Below are positions 16,218 to 24,931 of a stretch of DNA of 64,000 bases, piece after piece (the stretch's first letter is position 1; each line of letters starts with the position of its first letter). The notes beneath the pieces were generated by a model. That model saw nothing but the letters and a program-made list of their open reading frames with translations. It was not told the origin of the DNA and did no database searches. A program made the translations under genes and the position numbers. Origin of the DNA: Cellulosimicrobium sp. Marseille-Q4280 (GTDB lineage: Bacteria; Actinomycetota; Actinomycetes; Actinomycetales; Cellulomonadaceae); contig NZ_CALPBY010000005.1 of assembly GCF_943181405.1 (NCBI RefSeq), positions 124,001 to 188,000 on the forward strand. The letters run 5' to 3'.

Positions 16218-17759
16218 TCAGCAGGTCAGCCCGTCCTCGGGGACCGTCCCGTCGACGAGGTAGGCGTCGACGGCGTCCCCGACGCACGCGTTGGAACGGC
16301 CGTAGGCGGTGTGCCCCTCGCCCTCCCACGTGACGAGGACGGCGGAGTCGAGCGCCTTCGCGAGGCCCTCGGCCCAGACGTACGGCGTCGCGGGGTCGTT
16401 GGTGGTGCCGATGACGACGATCGGCGCGGCGCCGGCCGCGTGCACGTCGAACTCCTGCTCGACGACGGGGTACGGCCAGTCGGCGCACGTGAGCGCCCCG
16501 TAGGCGAAGAACGAGCCCATGGTCGGCGCCTCGGCCTCGAGGCGCTCGCGCTGCTCCTCCATCGTCGCGGGGTCGGGGTCCTGCCGGCCGTCGAGGCACC
16601 CGACGGCGCGGAACGCCTCGGTGGAGTTCGTCGCGAACGACCCGTCGGGGTTGCGGTCGTTGTAGAAGTCCGCGAGGTACAGGAGCGCCGTGCCGGTCCC
16701 CTCGTCAAGGGCCTCGGTGAGGGCCTGGGTGAGCACGGGCCAGCTCTGGTCGTTGTAGAGCGTCACGGCGATGCCGTAGAACGCGAGCGTGGACGTGAGC
16801 CGCCGGTCGGAGCTCGTGGGCAGCGGGTTCGCCTTCGCGGCGTCGAGCAGGGCGCGGACCTGGCGCATCCCCTCGTCGACGTCGCCGCCGAGCGGGCACG
16901 ACGCGCCCGCCTGGCAGTCCTCGACGTACGCACGCAGGGCGTTCTCGAACCCGACGGCCTGCTGCTCGCTGGTCTCCGCGGAGGACAGCGTGACGTCGAT
17001 CGCGCCGTCGAGCACGAGCCGGCCGACCTTGTCCGGGAACAGGCCCGCGTACGTCGCGCCGAGCTGCGTCCCGTAGGAGTAGCCCAGGTACGCGAGCGTC
17101 TCGTCCCCGAGCACGGCACGCAGCATGTCCATGTCGCGCGCCGCGCTCTGCGTGTCGACCTGACCCAGCAGGTCGCCGGTGTTCTCCGCGCACGCCTCGG
17201 CCCACTCGCGGTAGCCGGCCCGGCGCTCCTCGAGCCCGGCCTCGCCGTCGGGCACGTCGTACTCGGTGGACAGCGCCTCGTCCTTGCCCGCGTCGTCGAG
17301 GCACGCGACGGGGTCCGACTGCCCGACGCCACGCGGGTCGAACCCGACGAGGTCGTACGCCGCCTTGACCGGCTCCCCGATCATCTGCGCGGCGTCCCCG
17401 ACGAAGTCCACGCCGGACGCACCGGGGCCGCCCGGGTTGGTGAGCAGCGAGCCGATCCGTTCGCCGCTCGCCGGCAGACGCTTGAGCGCGAGCTCGATCT
17501 CCCCCGCCTCGGGGTCCGCCCAGGACAGGGGCGCACGCGCCGTCGTGCACTCCCACCCGCCCTCGCAGTCCTCCCAGGCGAGGCCCTGACCGTAGAAGTC
17601 CTCGAACCCCTCGGGGGCGGCCTCGCCGGTCCCCTCCGACGTGCCGGAGGTCGCGACGTCGTCAGCCGGGGTCTGCACCTTGGGCGGCACGGAGCAGGCC
17701 CCGACGACGAGGGCGAGCGCGAGCGACGAGGCGGCCAGGACGGCGCGGCGGGACTTCAC
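16218..17759 (-). CDS. TAP-like secreted tripeptidyl aminopeptidase lipoprotein
   Basis: A 513-residue exported alpha/beta hydrolase. The N-terminus SRRAVLAASSLALALVVGAC is a lipoprotein signal with the lipobox Cys near residue 25. The catalytic Ser is in YLGYSYGTQLGATYAG; NPGGPGASG supplies the oxyanion hole; the C-terminal TAP-like domain carries GTTNDPATPYVWAEGL (Asp) and WEGEGHTAYGR (His). This is the Streptomyces tripeptidyl aminopeptidase/SlpD-type family, which trims N-terminal tripeptides outside the cell. The GTG at 17759 follows TACCGT plus 6 bases (leaderless type). Upstream codons to 17945 are unsupported. It neighbours holB and tmk as in other actinobacteria. Confidence 0.92.
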   Translation of the reverse strand: MKSRRAVLAASSLALALVVGACSVPPKVQTPADDVATSGTSEGTGEAAPEGFEDFYGQGLAWEDCEGGWECTTARAPLSWADPEAGEIELALKRLPASGERIGSLLTNPGGPGASGVDFVGDAAQMIGEPVKAAYDLVGFDPRGVGQSDPVACLDDAGKDEALSTEYDVPDGEAGLEERRAGYREWAEACAENTGDLLGQVDTQSAARDMDMLRAVLGDETLAYLGYSYGTQLGATYAGLFPDKVGRLVLDGAIDVTLSSAETSEQQAVGFENALRAYVEDCQAGASCPLGGDVDEGMRQVRALLDAAKANPLPTSSDRRLTSTLAFYGIAVTLYNDQSWPVLTQALTEALDEGTGTALLYLADFYNDRNPDGSFATNSTEAFRAVGCLDGRQDPDPATMEEQRERLEAEAPTMGSFFAYGALTCADWPYPVVEQEFDVHAAGAAPIVVIGTTNDPATPYVWAEGLAKALDSAVLVTWEGEGHTAYGRSNACVGDAVDAYLVDGTVPEDGLTC

Positions 17760-17868
17760 CCGGACACGGTAGCCGCTCCGGTCACGGCCCCGGGCGGGGG
17801 TGTCGCCCGAGGGCCGTCCTTCCACAGGCTCTCCACCGCGCGCGCCGGGCGGGAAGGCTGCGGCAGGA

Positions 17869-18465
17869 CTACTGCGCCTCCACCCAGGCGACCTCTCCCG
17901 TCGCCCCGTCGACCGCGGGCGGCACGACGACGCTCCCCTGGTCACCGAGGACGGCGGTCACCTCGGCGGACGCGTCGACGTCGTCGGGCACGGCGACGAC
18001 CGACGTCGCCGGGACGAGGTCCATCGTGCAGACGGAGTCGTCGGGGATCTCGACGAACGTCACCACGACCTCCGTCCCCTGGACCGTGGCGTCAGGCTCC
18101 GCGACGAGGGGGCAGGTGCTCGACCCGTAGGTGATCACGTACAGCAGTCCCTGCTCGGCGCTCCACGCCGCCCCGGTGCCGCCCTCGGTCGGGCCGTCGA
18201 CGCCCGACGGCAGGCCCTTGCCGGTGGCGCCCGCCTCGATGGTCATGGTCGCGGCGTCGGGCGCCATCGACGGCGCGTCCGCCGTGGGCTCGGACGTCGT
18301 CTCGCCGCCCGTGCCGTCGTCCGACGGCGACTCCGACGCCGTCTCGTCGCCGCCGCCGTCGGTGGACGACGCGCACGCGGCGAGCGTCGACCCGGCGAGC
18401 GCCAGCCCGACGAGCATCGACAGGCGGACCGCGGGGTGCGGCGCGCGGCGGGTGGTGGTGGCCAT
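17869..18465 (-). CDS. Hypothetical lipoprotein
   Basis: A 198-residue putative lipoprotein: signal LSMLVGLALAGSTLAAC with the lipobox Cys at about 31, then an acidic Ser/Thr/Asp/Glu linker (about 32-75) and a C-terminal beta-rich domain with two Cys (SSTCPLVAEP, DSVCTMDLVPA) that may pair. GGAGAC lies upstream of the ATG at 18465. No family is recognised; conserved-looking lipoproteins of this form are common in Cellulomonadaceae-like genomes. It lies upstream of the TAP gene on the same strand, but that gene seems to have its own promoter. Confidence 0.8.
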   Translation of the reverse strand: MATTTRRAPHPAVRLSMLVGLALAGSTLAACASSTDGGGDETASESPSDDGTGGETTSEPTADAPSMAPDAATMTIEAGATGKGLPSGVDGPTEGGTGAAWSAEQGLLYVITYGSSTCPLVAEPDATVQGTEVVVTFVEIPDDSVCTMDLVPATSVVAVPDDVDASAEVTAVLGDQGSVVVPPAVDGATGEVAWVEAQ

Positions 18466-18714
18466 GGTGTCTCCTTCGTCGGGACGGTCCGGCTGACGCG
18501 CCCATCCTGGCGCAGGCCGCCCGGTACGGCACGTGCGAGGCGGCCCGCGGGCCGGGCCCGGCCGGGCGCCCTGAAGGGCCGGATCCGTCGAGTCCGGGCG
18601 ATTTCTCCCGCTCGCCGCGCGCGATCCGGTCGGTGTCGCTAGGTTCGGCGCTGCAAGCCCTCGCGCGGCGACCGTTCGCGCAGGATGCGGCACTCGTCGA
18701 GAAAGGGCGGAACC

Positions 18715-19089
18715 GTGGACTTCTGGGACTTTTTCTGGTTGCTCGTCTGGAGCTTCTTCTTCATCGCGTATCTGATCGTCCTCTTCCAGATCGTCGCGGA
18801 CCTGTTCCGCGACCGGGACCTCTCCGGCTGGTGGAAGGCGGTGTGGATCATCTTCCTCATCTTCCTGCCGGTGCTGACCGCGCTCGTCTACCTCATCGCG
18901 CGCGGACGCGGCATGGCGGAGCGCCAGGTCGAGGCCGTGACGCAGGCCAAGCAGGACACCGACTCGTACATCCGCAAGGTCGCCGGCTCCTCGCCGACGG
19001 ACGAGATCGCGAACGCGAAGGCTCTGCTCGACTCCGGCGCGATCACGCCGGAGGAGTTCGCGCACCTCAAGGCGAAGGCGCTCGCCTGA
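18715..19089 (+). CDS. PLDc_N + SHOCT domain membrane protein
   Basis: A 124-residue protein with two N-terminal membrane helices (about 3-28 and 43-62, with DLSGWWKAVWIIFLIFLP typical of the phospholipase D N-terminal-type module), a basic linker, and a C-terminal SHOCT motif (IANAKALLDSGAITPEEF). SHOCT units are short helical oligomerisation modules. The GTG at 18715 is preceded by AAAGGGCGG; the ATG at 18685 lacks such a site and would add ten polar residues before the helix. Such proteins are thought to act in envelope homeostasis; no precise function is known. Confidence 0.85.
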   Translation: MDFWDFFWLLVWSFFFIAYLIVLFQIVADLFRDRDLSGWWKAVWIIFLIFLPVLTALVYLIARGRGMAERQVEAVTQAKQDTDSYIRKVAGSSPTDEIANAKALLDSGAITPEEFAHLKAKALA

Positions 19090-19170
19090 GTCTCGCGTGA
19101 TCCTCGACGGACCGACGACGGCCCGGGCGCCCCGCGTGCGGGTGTGCCCGGGCCGTCCCACGATCGGGGT

Positions 19171-20160
19171 ATGACCCGATTCGGATACACCCTCATGACC
19201 GAGCAGTCCGGCCCCAAGGAGCTCGTGGGATACGCCGTCGACGCCGAACGGCTCGGCTTCGACTTCGAGGTCTCGAGCGACCACTACTTCCCGTGGCTCG
19301 ACACGCAGGGCCACTCCGGCTACGCGTGGTCGATGCTCGGCGCTGTCGCTCAGGCGACCGAGCGCGTCGACCTCATGACGTACGTGACGTGCCCCACCGT
19401 GCGCTACCACCCCGCCCTGGTGGCCCAGAAGGCGGCGACGCTCGGGATCCTGTCCGACGGCCGGTTCACGCTCGGCCTCGGCGCCGGGGAGAACCTCAAC
19501 GAGCACGTGGTCGGCAAGCGCTGGCCCGCCGTCGACGAGCGGCACGAGATGCTCGCCGAGGCGGTCGACATCATCACCGAGCTCTCGACCGGCGACTTCC
19601 TCACCTACGTCGGCCACCACTTCCGCGTCGACTCGGCGCGCGTCTGGGACGTCCCCGACGAGCCCGTGAAGATCGGCGTGGCCGTCTCGGGCGAGCAGTC
19701 CGTCGGGCAGTTCGCGACGGTGGCCGACCACCTCATCGCGACGGAGCCGAAGGCGGACCTCGTGCAGCAGTGGGACGCGCTGCGCGCCGACGCGTCGCTC
19801 GAGCCATCGCGCAAGATCGGCCAGATCCCCATCTCGTGGGACCCCGACACCGATGCCGCCGTGCAGCGCGCGCACGAGCAGTTCCGCTGGTTCGGCCTGG
19901 GCTGGCCCGTGAACGCGAACCTTCCCACGACCGAAGCGTTCACCAGGGCGTCGTCGTTCGTGCGCCCCGAGGACGTCGCGGGGTCGATCCCCTGCGGACC
20001 CGACCTCGACGCCGTCGTGGAGGCCGTGTCCGCCTACTGGGAGGCAGGCTTCACCGACATCGCGATCGTCCAGATCGGTGACGAGAAGCAGCAGCAGTTC
20101 CTCGACGAGGCCGCCGGCCCGCTCCTGGAGAAGCTGCGTGACGCGGCGCCCTCGTCGTAA
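19171..20160 (+). CDS. F420-dependent LLM-class oxidoreductase (TIGR03557-type)
   Basis: A 329-residue TIM-barrel flavin/F420 enzyme of the luciferase-like class. Diagnostic stretches: FGYTLMTEQSGPKELV, FDFEVSSDHYFPWLDTQGHSG, YVTCPTVRYHPALVAQKAAT, GRFTLGLGAGENLNEHVVG, VDERHEMLAEAVDII. These match the actinobacterial subfamily related to F420-dependent glucose-6-phosphate dehydrogenase, so hydride transfer to or from F420 is likely, but the substrate cannot be told. A CGGGG stretch is close to the ATG. It is convergent with holB. Its presence implies that the organism makes F420. Confidence 0.92.
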   Translation: MTRFGYTLMTEQSGPKELVGYAVDAERLGFDFEVSSDHYFPWLDTQGHSGYAWSMLGAVAQATERVDLMTYVTCPTVRYHPALVAQKAATLGILSDGRFTLGLGAGENLNEHVVGKRWPAVDERHEMLAEAVDIITELSTGDFLTYVGHHFRVDSARVWDVPDEPVKIGVAVSGEQSVGQFATVADHLIATEPKADLVQQWDALRADASLEPSRKIGQIPISWDPDTDAAVQRAHEQFRWFGLGWPVNANLPTTEAFTRASSFVRPEDVAGSIPCGPDLDAVVEAVSAYWEAGFTDIAIVQIGDEKQQQFLDEAAGPLLEKLRDAAPSS

Positions 20161-20188
20161 CCCAGGGCGGGGAGGATCGGCCCGTGAG

Positions 20189-20230
20189 CGGACGAGCCGC
20201 GCGCCGCGGGCAGCGCCCCACGCTCGTCCG
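20189..20230. terminator. Hairpin between convergent oxidoreductase and holB genes
   Basis: CGGACGAGC (20189-20197) pairs perfectly with GCTCGTCCG (20222-20230) around a 24-base GC-rich loop that can fold further. The position suits a shared terminator. Confidence 0.45.
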
Positions 20231-20238
20231 GTCGACGG

Positions 20239-21375
20239 TCAGCCCTGCGGGCGCAGCGCGACGGTCATGGCCTCGACCGCGAGCAGCGGTGCGACGTTGC
20301 CCTCGAGCCGCTCGCGCGCGACACCGATGGCGTCCATGCGCCGCACCGTCTGCTCGGGCGTCGAGTCCTCGGCGAGCGCCTGCACCGTCTCGGCGAGCCC
20401 GGTGTTGACGAGCTCGACCTCGGCACCGAGCTGGACCACGAGGACGTCGCGGTAGAGCGAGAGCAGGTCGACCATCGCGCGGTCGAGCACGTCGCGCTGG
20501 TGCCGGGTCGCGCGGCGCTTCTGGTCCGCCTCGAGGTCGCGCAGCTGGGACCGGAGCCGCGGCGGGAGCGTCTCGCCGTCGGCGACGCCGAGCGCTCGCA
20601 GCAGCTCCGCCTTCTCGCCCGCGTCACGCTCCTCGGTAGCGGCCTTCGCCTCGGCCTGCGCGAGCTCCACGAGCTCCCCGGCGGCGAGGACCGCGTCACC
20701 CACGCCTCGGATCCGGCGGGCGAGGGACAGCACCGAGCTCCGGCGGTCGCGCGCACCGGCGTCGCGCGCGAGCCGGCGCGCCAGACCGATGTGGCTCTGC
20801 GCCGCACGCGCCGACGCCTCGGCGACGGCCGGGTCGACCCCGTCCCGCGCGACGAGCAGCCGCGCCACGGCCTCGACGGGCGGGACCCGGAGCACGACGC
20901 CGCGGCAGCGCGACCGGATGGTGACGAGGACGTCCTGCGGGCTCGGGGCGCACAGGACCCAGACGGTGTGCGGGGCCGGCTCCTCGATCGCCTTGAGCAG
21001 CACGTTCGTGGTGCGCTCCGCCATGCGGTCCGCGTCCTCGATGACGATCACGCGCCGTCGGCCCTGCGACGGGCTGCGGCTCGCGACACCGACGAGGTCG
21101 CGGACCTCGTCGATCTTGATCGTCACGAGCTCCGTCGCGACGAGCGTGACGTCGGGGTGCGTGCCCGCGAGGACCGTGCGGCACGCCTGGCACCGGCCGC
21201 ACCCGCCCTGCTCGCACTGGAGCGCCGCGGCGAACGCCCGCGCGGCGTTCGAGCGGCCGGAGCCGGGCGGCCCGGTGAGCAGCCAGGCATGGGTCATCGC
21301 GGCCGGGTCCGCCACCGCGGCGCTCAGCGTCGCGACGGCCTGCTCCTGCCCGACGACGTCGTCCCAGACGCTCAC
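20239..21375 (-). CDS. holB: DNA polymerase III delta-prime subunit
   Basis: A 378-residue clamp-loader subunit. The AAA+ N-terminal domain has GPPGSGRS at 35-42 (Arg in place of the P-loop Lys, as expected for a non-hydrolysing delta-prime subunit), a zinc-binding Cys set at 54, 59, 62 and 65 (CEQGGCGRCQAC), VIVIEDADRM, and VLLKAIEEPAPHTVW with RSRC as the sensor region. The C-terminal helical part is long and Glu/Arg-rich. The GTG start overlaps the tmk stop as GTGA. With delta and DnaX it loads the sliding clamp onto primed DNA. The pairing with tmk is the standard actinobacterial order. Confidence 0.93.
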   Translation of the reverse strand: MSVWDDVVGQEQAVATLSAAVADPAAMTHAWLLTGPPGSGRSNAARAFAAALQCEQGGCGRCQACRTVLAGTHPDVTLVATELVTIKIDEVRDLVGVASRSPSQGRRRVIVIEDADRMAERTTNVLLKAIEEPAPHTVWVLCAPSPQDVLVTIRSRCRGVVLRVPPVEAVARLLVARDGVDPAVAEASARAAQSHIGLARRLARDAGARDRRSSVLSLARRIRGVGDAVLAAGELVELAQAEAKAATEERDAGEKAELLRALGVADGETLPPRLRSQLRDLEADQKRRATRHQRDVLDRAMVDLLSLYRDVLVVQLGAEVELVNTGLAETVQALAEDSTPEQTVRRMDAIGVARERLEGNVAPLLAVEAMTVALRPQG

Positions 21376-22127
21376 GCGCCCGCACCCCGCGTAGGGGCGG
21401 CGGGCCCGAACCCTGCGCCGGGCTCGTAGCCGAGCGCGCTGTCCGAGTCGTCGAACCCGTCGTCCGGACGCGCCTCGACGGTGTCCTCGGCCTCCTCGAC
21501 GACGGGTGTCAGCTCGAGCCGCGCGGCGACGTCGACGCGGATCTGCGCCTGGAGGTCGTCGACCGGCGCCGCGGCGTCGAGCACGACCCAGCGCTCCGGT
21601 GCGGCGGCCGCGCGGGCGAGGAACGCCTCGCGCGTGCGCCGGTGGAACTCCGCGCCGGCCCGCTCGAGGCGGTCGTGCGTGCGGCGGATCCGCGCCGAGG
21701 CGACGGTCGGGTCGAGGTCGAGCAGGATCGTCACGTCGGGCATGAGGTCCTGCACCGCCCAGCGCGAGATGAGCTCGACCTCGTCGGCACCGAGCTCTCG
21801 CCCGCCCGCCTGGTAGGCGACCGAGGAGTCGAGGTACCGGTCCGTGACGACGATCGCGCCGCGCTCGAGGGCCGGGCGCACGAGGCTCGCGACGTGGTGC
21901 GCGCGGTCGGCGGCGTAGATCAGCGCCTCGGTACGCGGGTCCATGTCCTCGCCGTGCAGGACCGCGGCGCGCAGCTCCTTGCCGAGCGTCGTGCCGCCCG
22001 GCTCGCGCGTGAGCACGACCTCGCGCCCCGTCAGCTCGCCGAGCCACTGCCCGAGCAGGCGTGACTGCGTGGACTTGCCGACGCCGTCGCCGCCCTCGAA
22101 CGAGACGAAGTACCCGGGTGCGCTCAC
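21372..22127 (-). CDS. tmk: Thymidylate kinase
   Basis: A 251-residue dTMP kinase. P-loop EGGDGVGKST at 11-20, the DR motif in DRYLDSSVAYQAGG, and the LID-type Arg segment ARIRRTHDRLERAG are all present. It carries an acidic C-terminal extension of about 45 residues (VEEAEDTVEARPDDGFDD...) beyond the usual 205-215, of unknown use. The GTG at 22127 was chosen because TAGGGT lies 7 bases upstream (leaderless type); the upstream codons to 22391 run through the promoter of the divergent HAD gene. It is coupled to holB downstream. Confidence 0.94.
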   Translation of the reverse strand: MSAPGYFVSFEGGDGVGKSTQSRLLGQWLGELTGREVVLTREPGGTTLGKELRAAVLHGEDMDPRTEALIYAADRAHHVASLVRPALERGAIVVTDRYLDSSVAYQAGGRELGADEVELISRWAVQDLMPDVTILLDLDPTVASARIRRTHDRLERAGAEFHRRTREAFLARAAAAPERWVVLDAAAPVDDLQAQIRVDVAARLELTPVVEEAEDTVEARPDDGFDDSDSALGYEPGAGFGPAAPTRGAGA

Positions 22128-22134
22128 GGCGTCC

Positions 22135-22140
22135 ACCCTA
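22135..22140 (-). promoter_or_regulatory. Leaderless promoter box of tmk-holB
   Basis: TAGGGT on the minus strand (22140-22135), 7 bases (GGACGCC), then the GTG start at 22127. Confidence 0.55.
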
Positions 22141-22184
22141 GCCGCGGGCACCGACCTCGACGCCGCCAGCCTCGCCCCGCGGGT

Positions 22185-22190
22185 TAGCCT
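22185..22190 (+). promoter_or_regulatory. Leaderless promoter box of the HAD gene
   Basis: TAGCCT at 22185-22190, 7 bases (CGGGGGC), then ATG at 22198. It is divergent from the tmk box 45 bases away. Confidence 0.55.
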
Positions 22191-22197
22191 CGGGGGC

Positions 22198-22887
22198 ATG
22201 CCCGTGATCCCCACGCCCGGTGCCGCGTTCGCGGACCGCACGTTCGACGCCGTCCTGTTCGACATGGACGGCACGCTCATCGACTCGGTCCCGGCGGTCG
22301 ACCGGAGCTGGAGGCGCTGGGCGGCGGAGCAGGGTCTCCCCGACCCCGAGGACTTCCAGATCCAGCACGGGACGCCGGCGCGGACGCTCATCGGGACCCT
22401 CCTCCCCGCGGACCGCGTCGAGGCCGCCTACGAGCGGATCCACGAGCTCGAGCTCGTCGACAACGAGGGCGTGACGGTCCTCGCGGGCACGCGTGAGGCG
22501 CTCACGACGCTCCCGCCGGAGCGGCAGGCGATCGTCACGTCGTGCACGACGCCGCTCGCGGCCGCCCGCATGGCGGCGTCCGGCCTCGTGGCCCCGTCCG
22601 TCGTCGTCACCGCCGACGACGTCGAGCGCGGCAAGCCCGACCCGGACCCGTTCCTGCTCGGCGCCGAGCGGCTCGGCGTGGACCCGGCGCGGTGCCTCGT
22701 CGTCGAGGACGCCCCGGCGGGCATCGCCGCGGCCCGCGCGGCCGGCTGCGCGGTCCTCGCCGTGACGGGGACGCACTCCGCCGACGAGCTCGCGGCCGCC
22801 GACCCCGCCCCTGACGCCGTCGCGCCGGGCCTGCGCGCCGTGCGGTTCGCCGTCGTGCCGGACGGGGTGCGCGTCACCGACGCGTGA
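22198..22887 (+). CDS. HAD-superfamily phosphatase (sugar-phosphatase type)
   Basis: A 229-residue hydrolase. Motif I is FDMDGTLIDS at 21-30 (nucleophile Asp22, acid Asp24); motif II is the Ser/Thr of IVTSCTTP; motif III Lys is in VERGKPDPDPF; motif IV is VVEDAPAGIAAARAAG. The helical cap between motifs I and II is the small type of phosphoglycolate/sugar-phosphate phosphatases related to GPP and YfbT. An extra C-terminal strand segment (RAVRFAVVPDGVRVT) follows. The start fits a leaderless transcript. Substrate not determinable. Confidence 0.9.
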   Translation: MPVIPTPGAAFADRTFDAVLFDMDGTLIDSVPAVDRSWRRWAAEQGLPDPEDFQIQHGTPARTLIGTLLPADRVEAAYERIHELELVDNEGVTVLAGTREALTTLPPERQAIVTSCTTPLAAARMAASGLVAPSVVVTADDVERGKPDPDPFLLGAERLGVDPARCLVVEDAPAGIAAARAAGCAVLAVTGTHSADELAAADPAPDAVAPGLRAVRFAVVPDGVRVTDA

Positions 22888-22930
22888 CCCGCCTCGCGCC
22901 GGGAACGCAGCAGGCGCTCGGTGCGCCGCG

Positions 22931-23416
22931 TCAGTACACGCCCGCGCGCAGAGCGGCCGCGACGACCTTCGACGCCGCGGCGTGCACCTCGGCGAGCTCG
23001 TCGAGCTCCAGGCCGGTCGCCGCCACGATCGCGGGCGGGATCCGCTCGGCCTCACGACGGCGCTCGCGCCCCTCGGTGGTGAGCGTCACGCGCACCTGGC
23101 GGCCGTCGTCGGGCGAACGCTCGCGCCGCACGTAGCCGAGCGTCTCGAGCCGCTTGAGCAGCGGCGAGAGCGTCCCGGCGTCGAGGTGCAGTCGCGTCGC
23201 GAGGTCCCCGACGGTCGAGGTCGTGCCGGCGGCGTCGTCCTGCCACAGCGCGAGCAGCACGAGGTACTGCGGGTGGGTGATGCCGAGCGGCTCGAGGAGC
23301 GGCCGGTAGAGCGCGACCATCCCGCGCGCCCCTGCCGACAGCGCGAAGCAGACCTGCGCCTCGAGCGCGAGAGGGTCGGCGAAGGTGTCGCTGCCGGGGT
23401 GCGCGGTGTCCGTCAC
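22931..23416 (-). CDS. MarR/OhrR-family regulator
   Basis: A 161-residue winged-helix regulator. QVCFALSAGARGMVALYRPLLEPLG and HPQYLVLLALW match OhrR proteins, and the Cys at about residue 22 is where OhrR has its peroxide-sensing cysteine. The DNA-binding helix is TVGDLATRLHLDAGTLSPLLKRLE, followed by the wing GYVRRERSPDDGRQV. The GTG at 23416 lies 6 bases after TACCCT on the minus strand (leaderless type). A clear dyad operator lies just upstream. No ohr peroxidase gene is adjacent, so its target may be itself and the divergent small gene. Confidence 0.88.
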   Translation of the reverse strand: MTDTAHPGSDTFADPLALEAQVCFALSAGARGMVALYRPLLEPLGITHPQYLVLLALWQDDAAGTTSTVGDLATRLHLDAGTLSPLLKRLETLGYVRRERSPDDGRQVRVTLTTEGRERRREAERIPPAIVAATGLELDELAEVHAAASKVVAAALRAGVY

Positions 23417-23448
23417 GTCGCCAGGGTAGCCCGGATCGCGCTATCGTG

Positions 23449-23473
23449 TGGTGCACCAATGATTGGCGCACCA
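23449..23473. promoter_or_regulatory. Dyad operator for the MarR/OhrR-type regulator
   Basis: TGGTGCACCAA (23449-23459), TGA, TTGGCGCACCA (23463-23473): arms match at 10 of 11 positions. It covers the -35 region of the marR promoter, and TATCGT at 23442-23447 may be the -10 box of the plus-strand gene, so one operator could control both directions. Confidence 0.65.
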
Positions 23474-23494
23474 AGCAATGACGGGCGGGCGAGG

Positions 23495-23725
23495 ATGACG
23501 AGACGGTCGGCGAGAAGCACGGGGAAGCGGGACGGACGCACGGTCGGCATGCGGATCACCGAGCGCTTCCTGCCGATCTTCGGCCCGGCACAGCTCGGCC
23601 GCCACGACGCGGACGGGCGCGGGGTGTCCGACGCCGAGCGCGAGCGCGACCGCGAGCTCCGCACCCGTTTCGAGCGGGTCACGGGCCCCGACGGCCGCAC
23701 CTACGTCGTCGAGCACACCGACTGA
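23495..23725 (+). CDS. Small basic hypothetical protein
   Basis: A 76-residue soluble protein: a basic N-terminus (TRRSARSTGKRDGR), MRITERFLPIFGPAQLG, a charged middle (SDAERERDRELRTRFERV) and a final TGPDGRTYVVEHTD. I recall similar short proteins in actinobacteria only as hypotheticals. A GAGG stretch precedes the ATG. It is divergent from the MarR/OhrR gene across the dyad operator and is therefore its likely target. Confidence 0.65.
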   Translation: MTRRSARSTGKRDGRTVGMRITERFLPIFGPAQLGRHDADGRGVSDAERERDRELRTRFERVTGPDGRTYVVEHTD

Positions 23726-23729
23726 CGCG

Positions 23730-24803
<1,074 letters not shown>

Positions 24804-24879
24804 GGCCACACCGTATCCCGGTGGGAGCGGTCCCCCACCGCGCCGACCGAGGACCGGTAGCGGGAGCAGCGGACGGGCG

Positions 24880-24901
24880 GCATCACCCGCCGGGGTGATG
24901 C
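24880..24901. promoter_or_regulatory. Perfect dyad between divergent oxidoreductase and ABC exporter genes
   Basis: GCATCACCC (24880-24888), GCCG, GGGTGATGC (24893-24901). It lies 31 bases before the ABC ATPase start and is not near a stop codon, so an operator is more likely than a terminator. No dedicated regulator gene is adjacent. Confidence 0.45.
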
Positions 24902-24931
24902 GCGCCGGCCGTCGTCACGTCACGATGAGGC

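Noticed and set aside
17759-17945. N-terminal extension of the TAP peptidase to 17945
   Set aside because: It would bury the lipoprotein signal peptide behind 62 Arg/Pro-rich residues; the GTG at 17759 fits a leaderless promoter.
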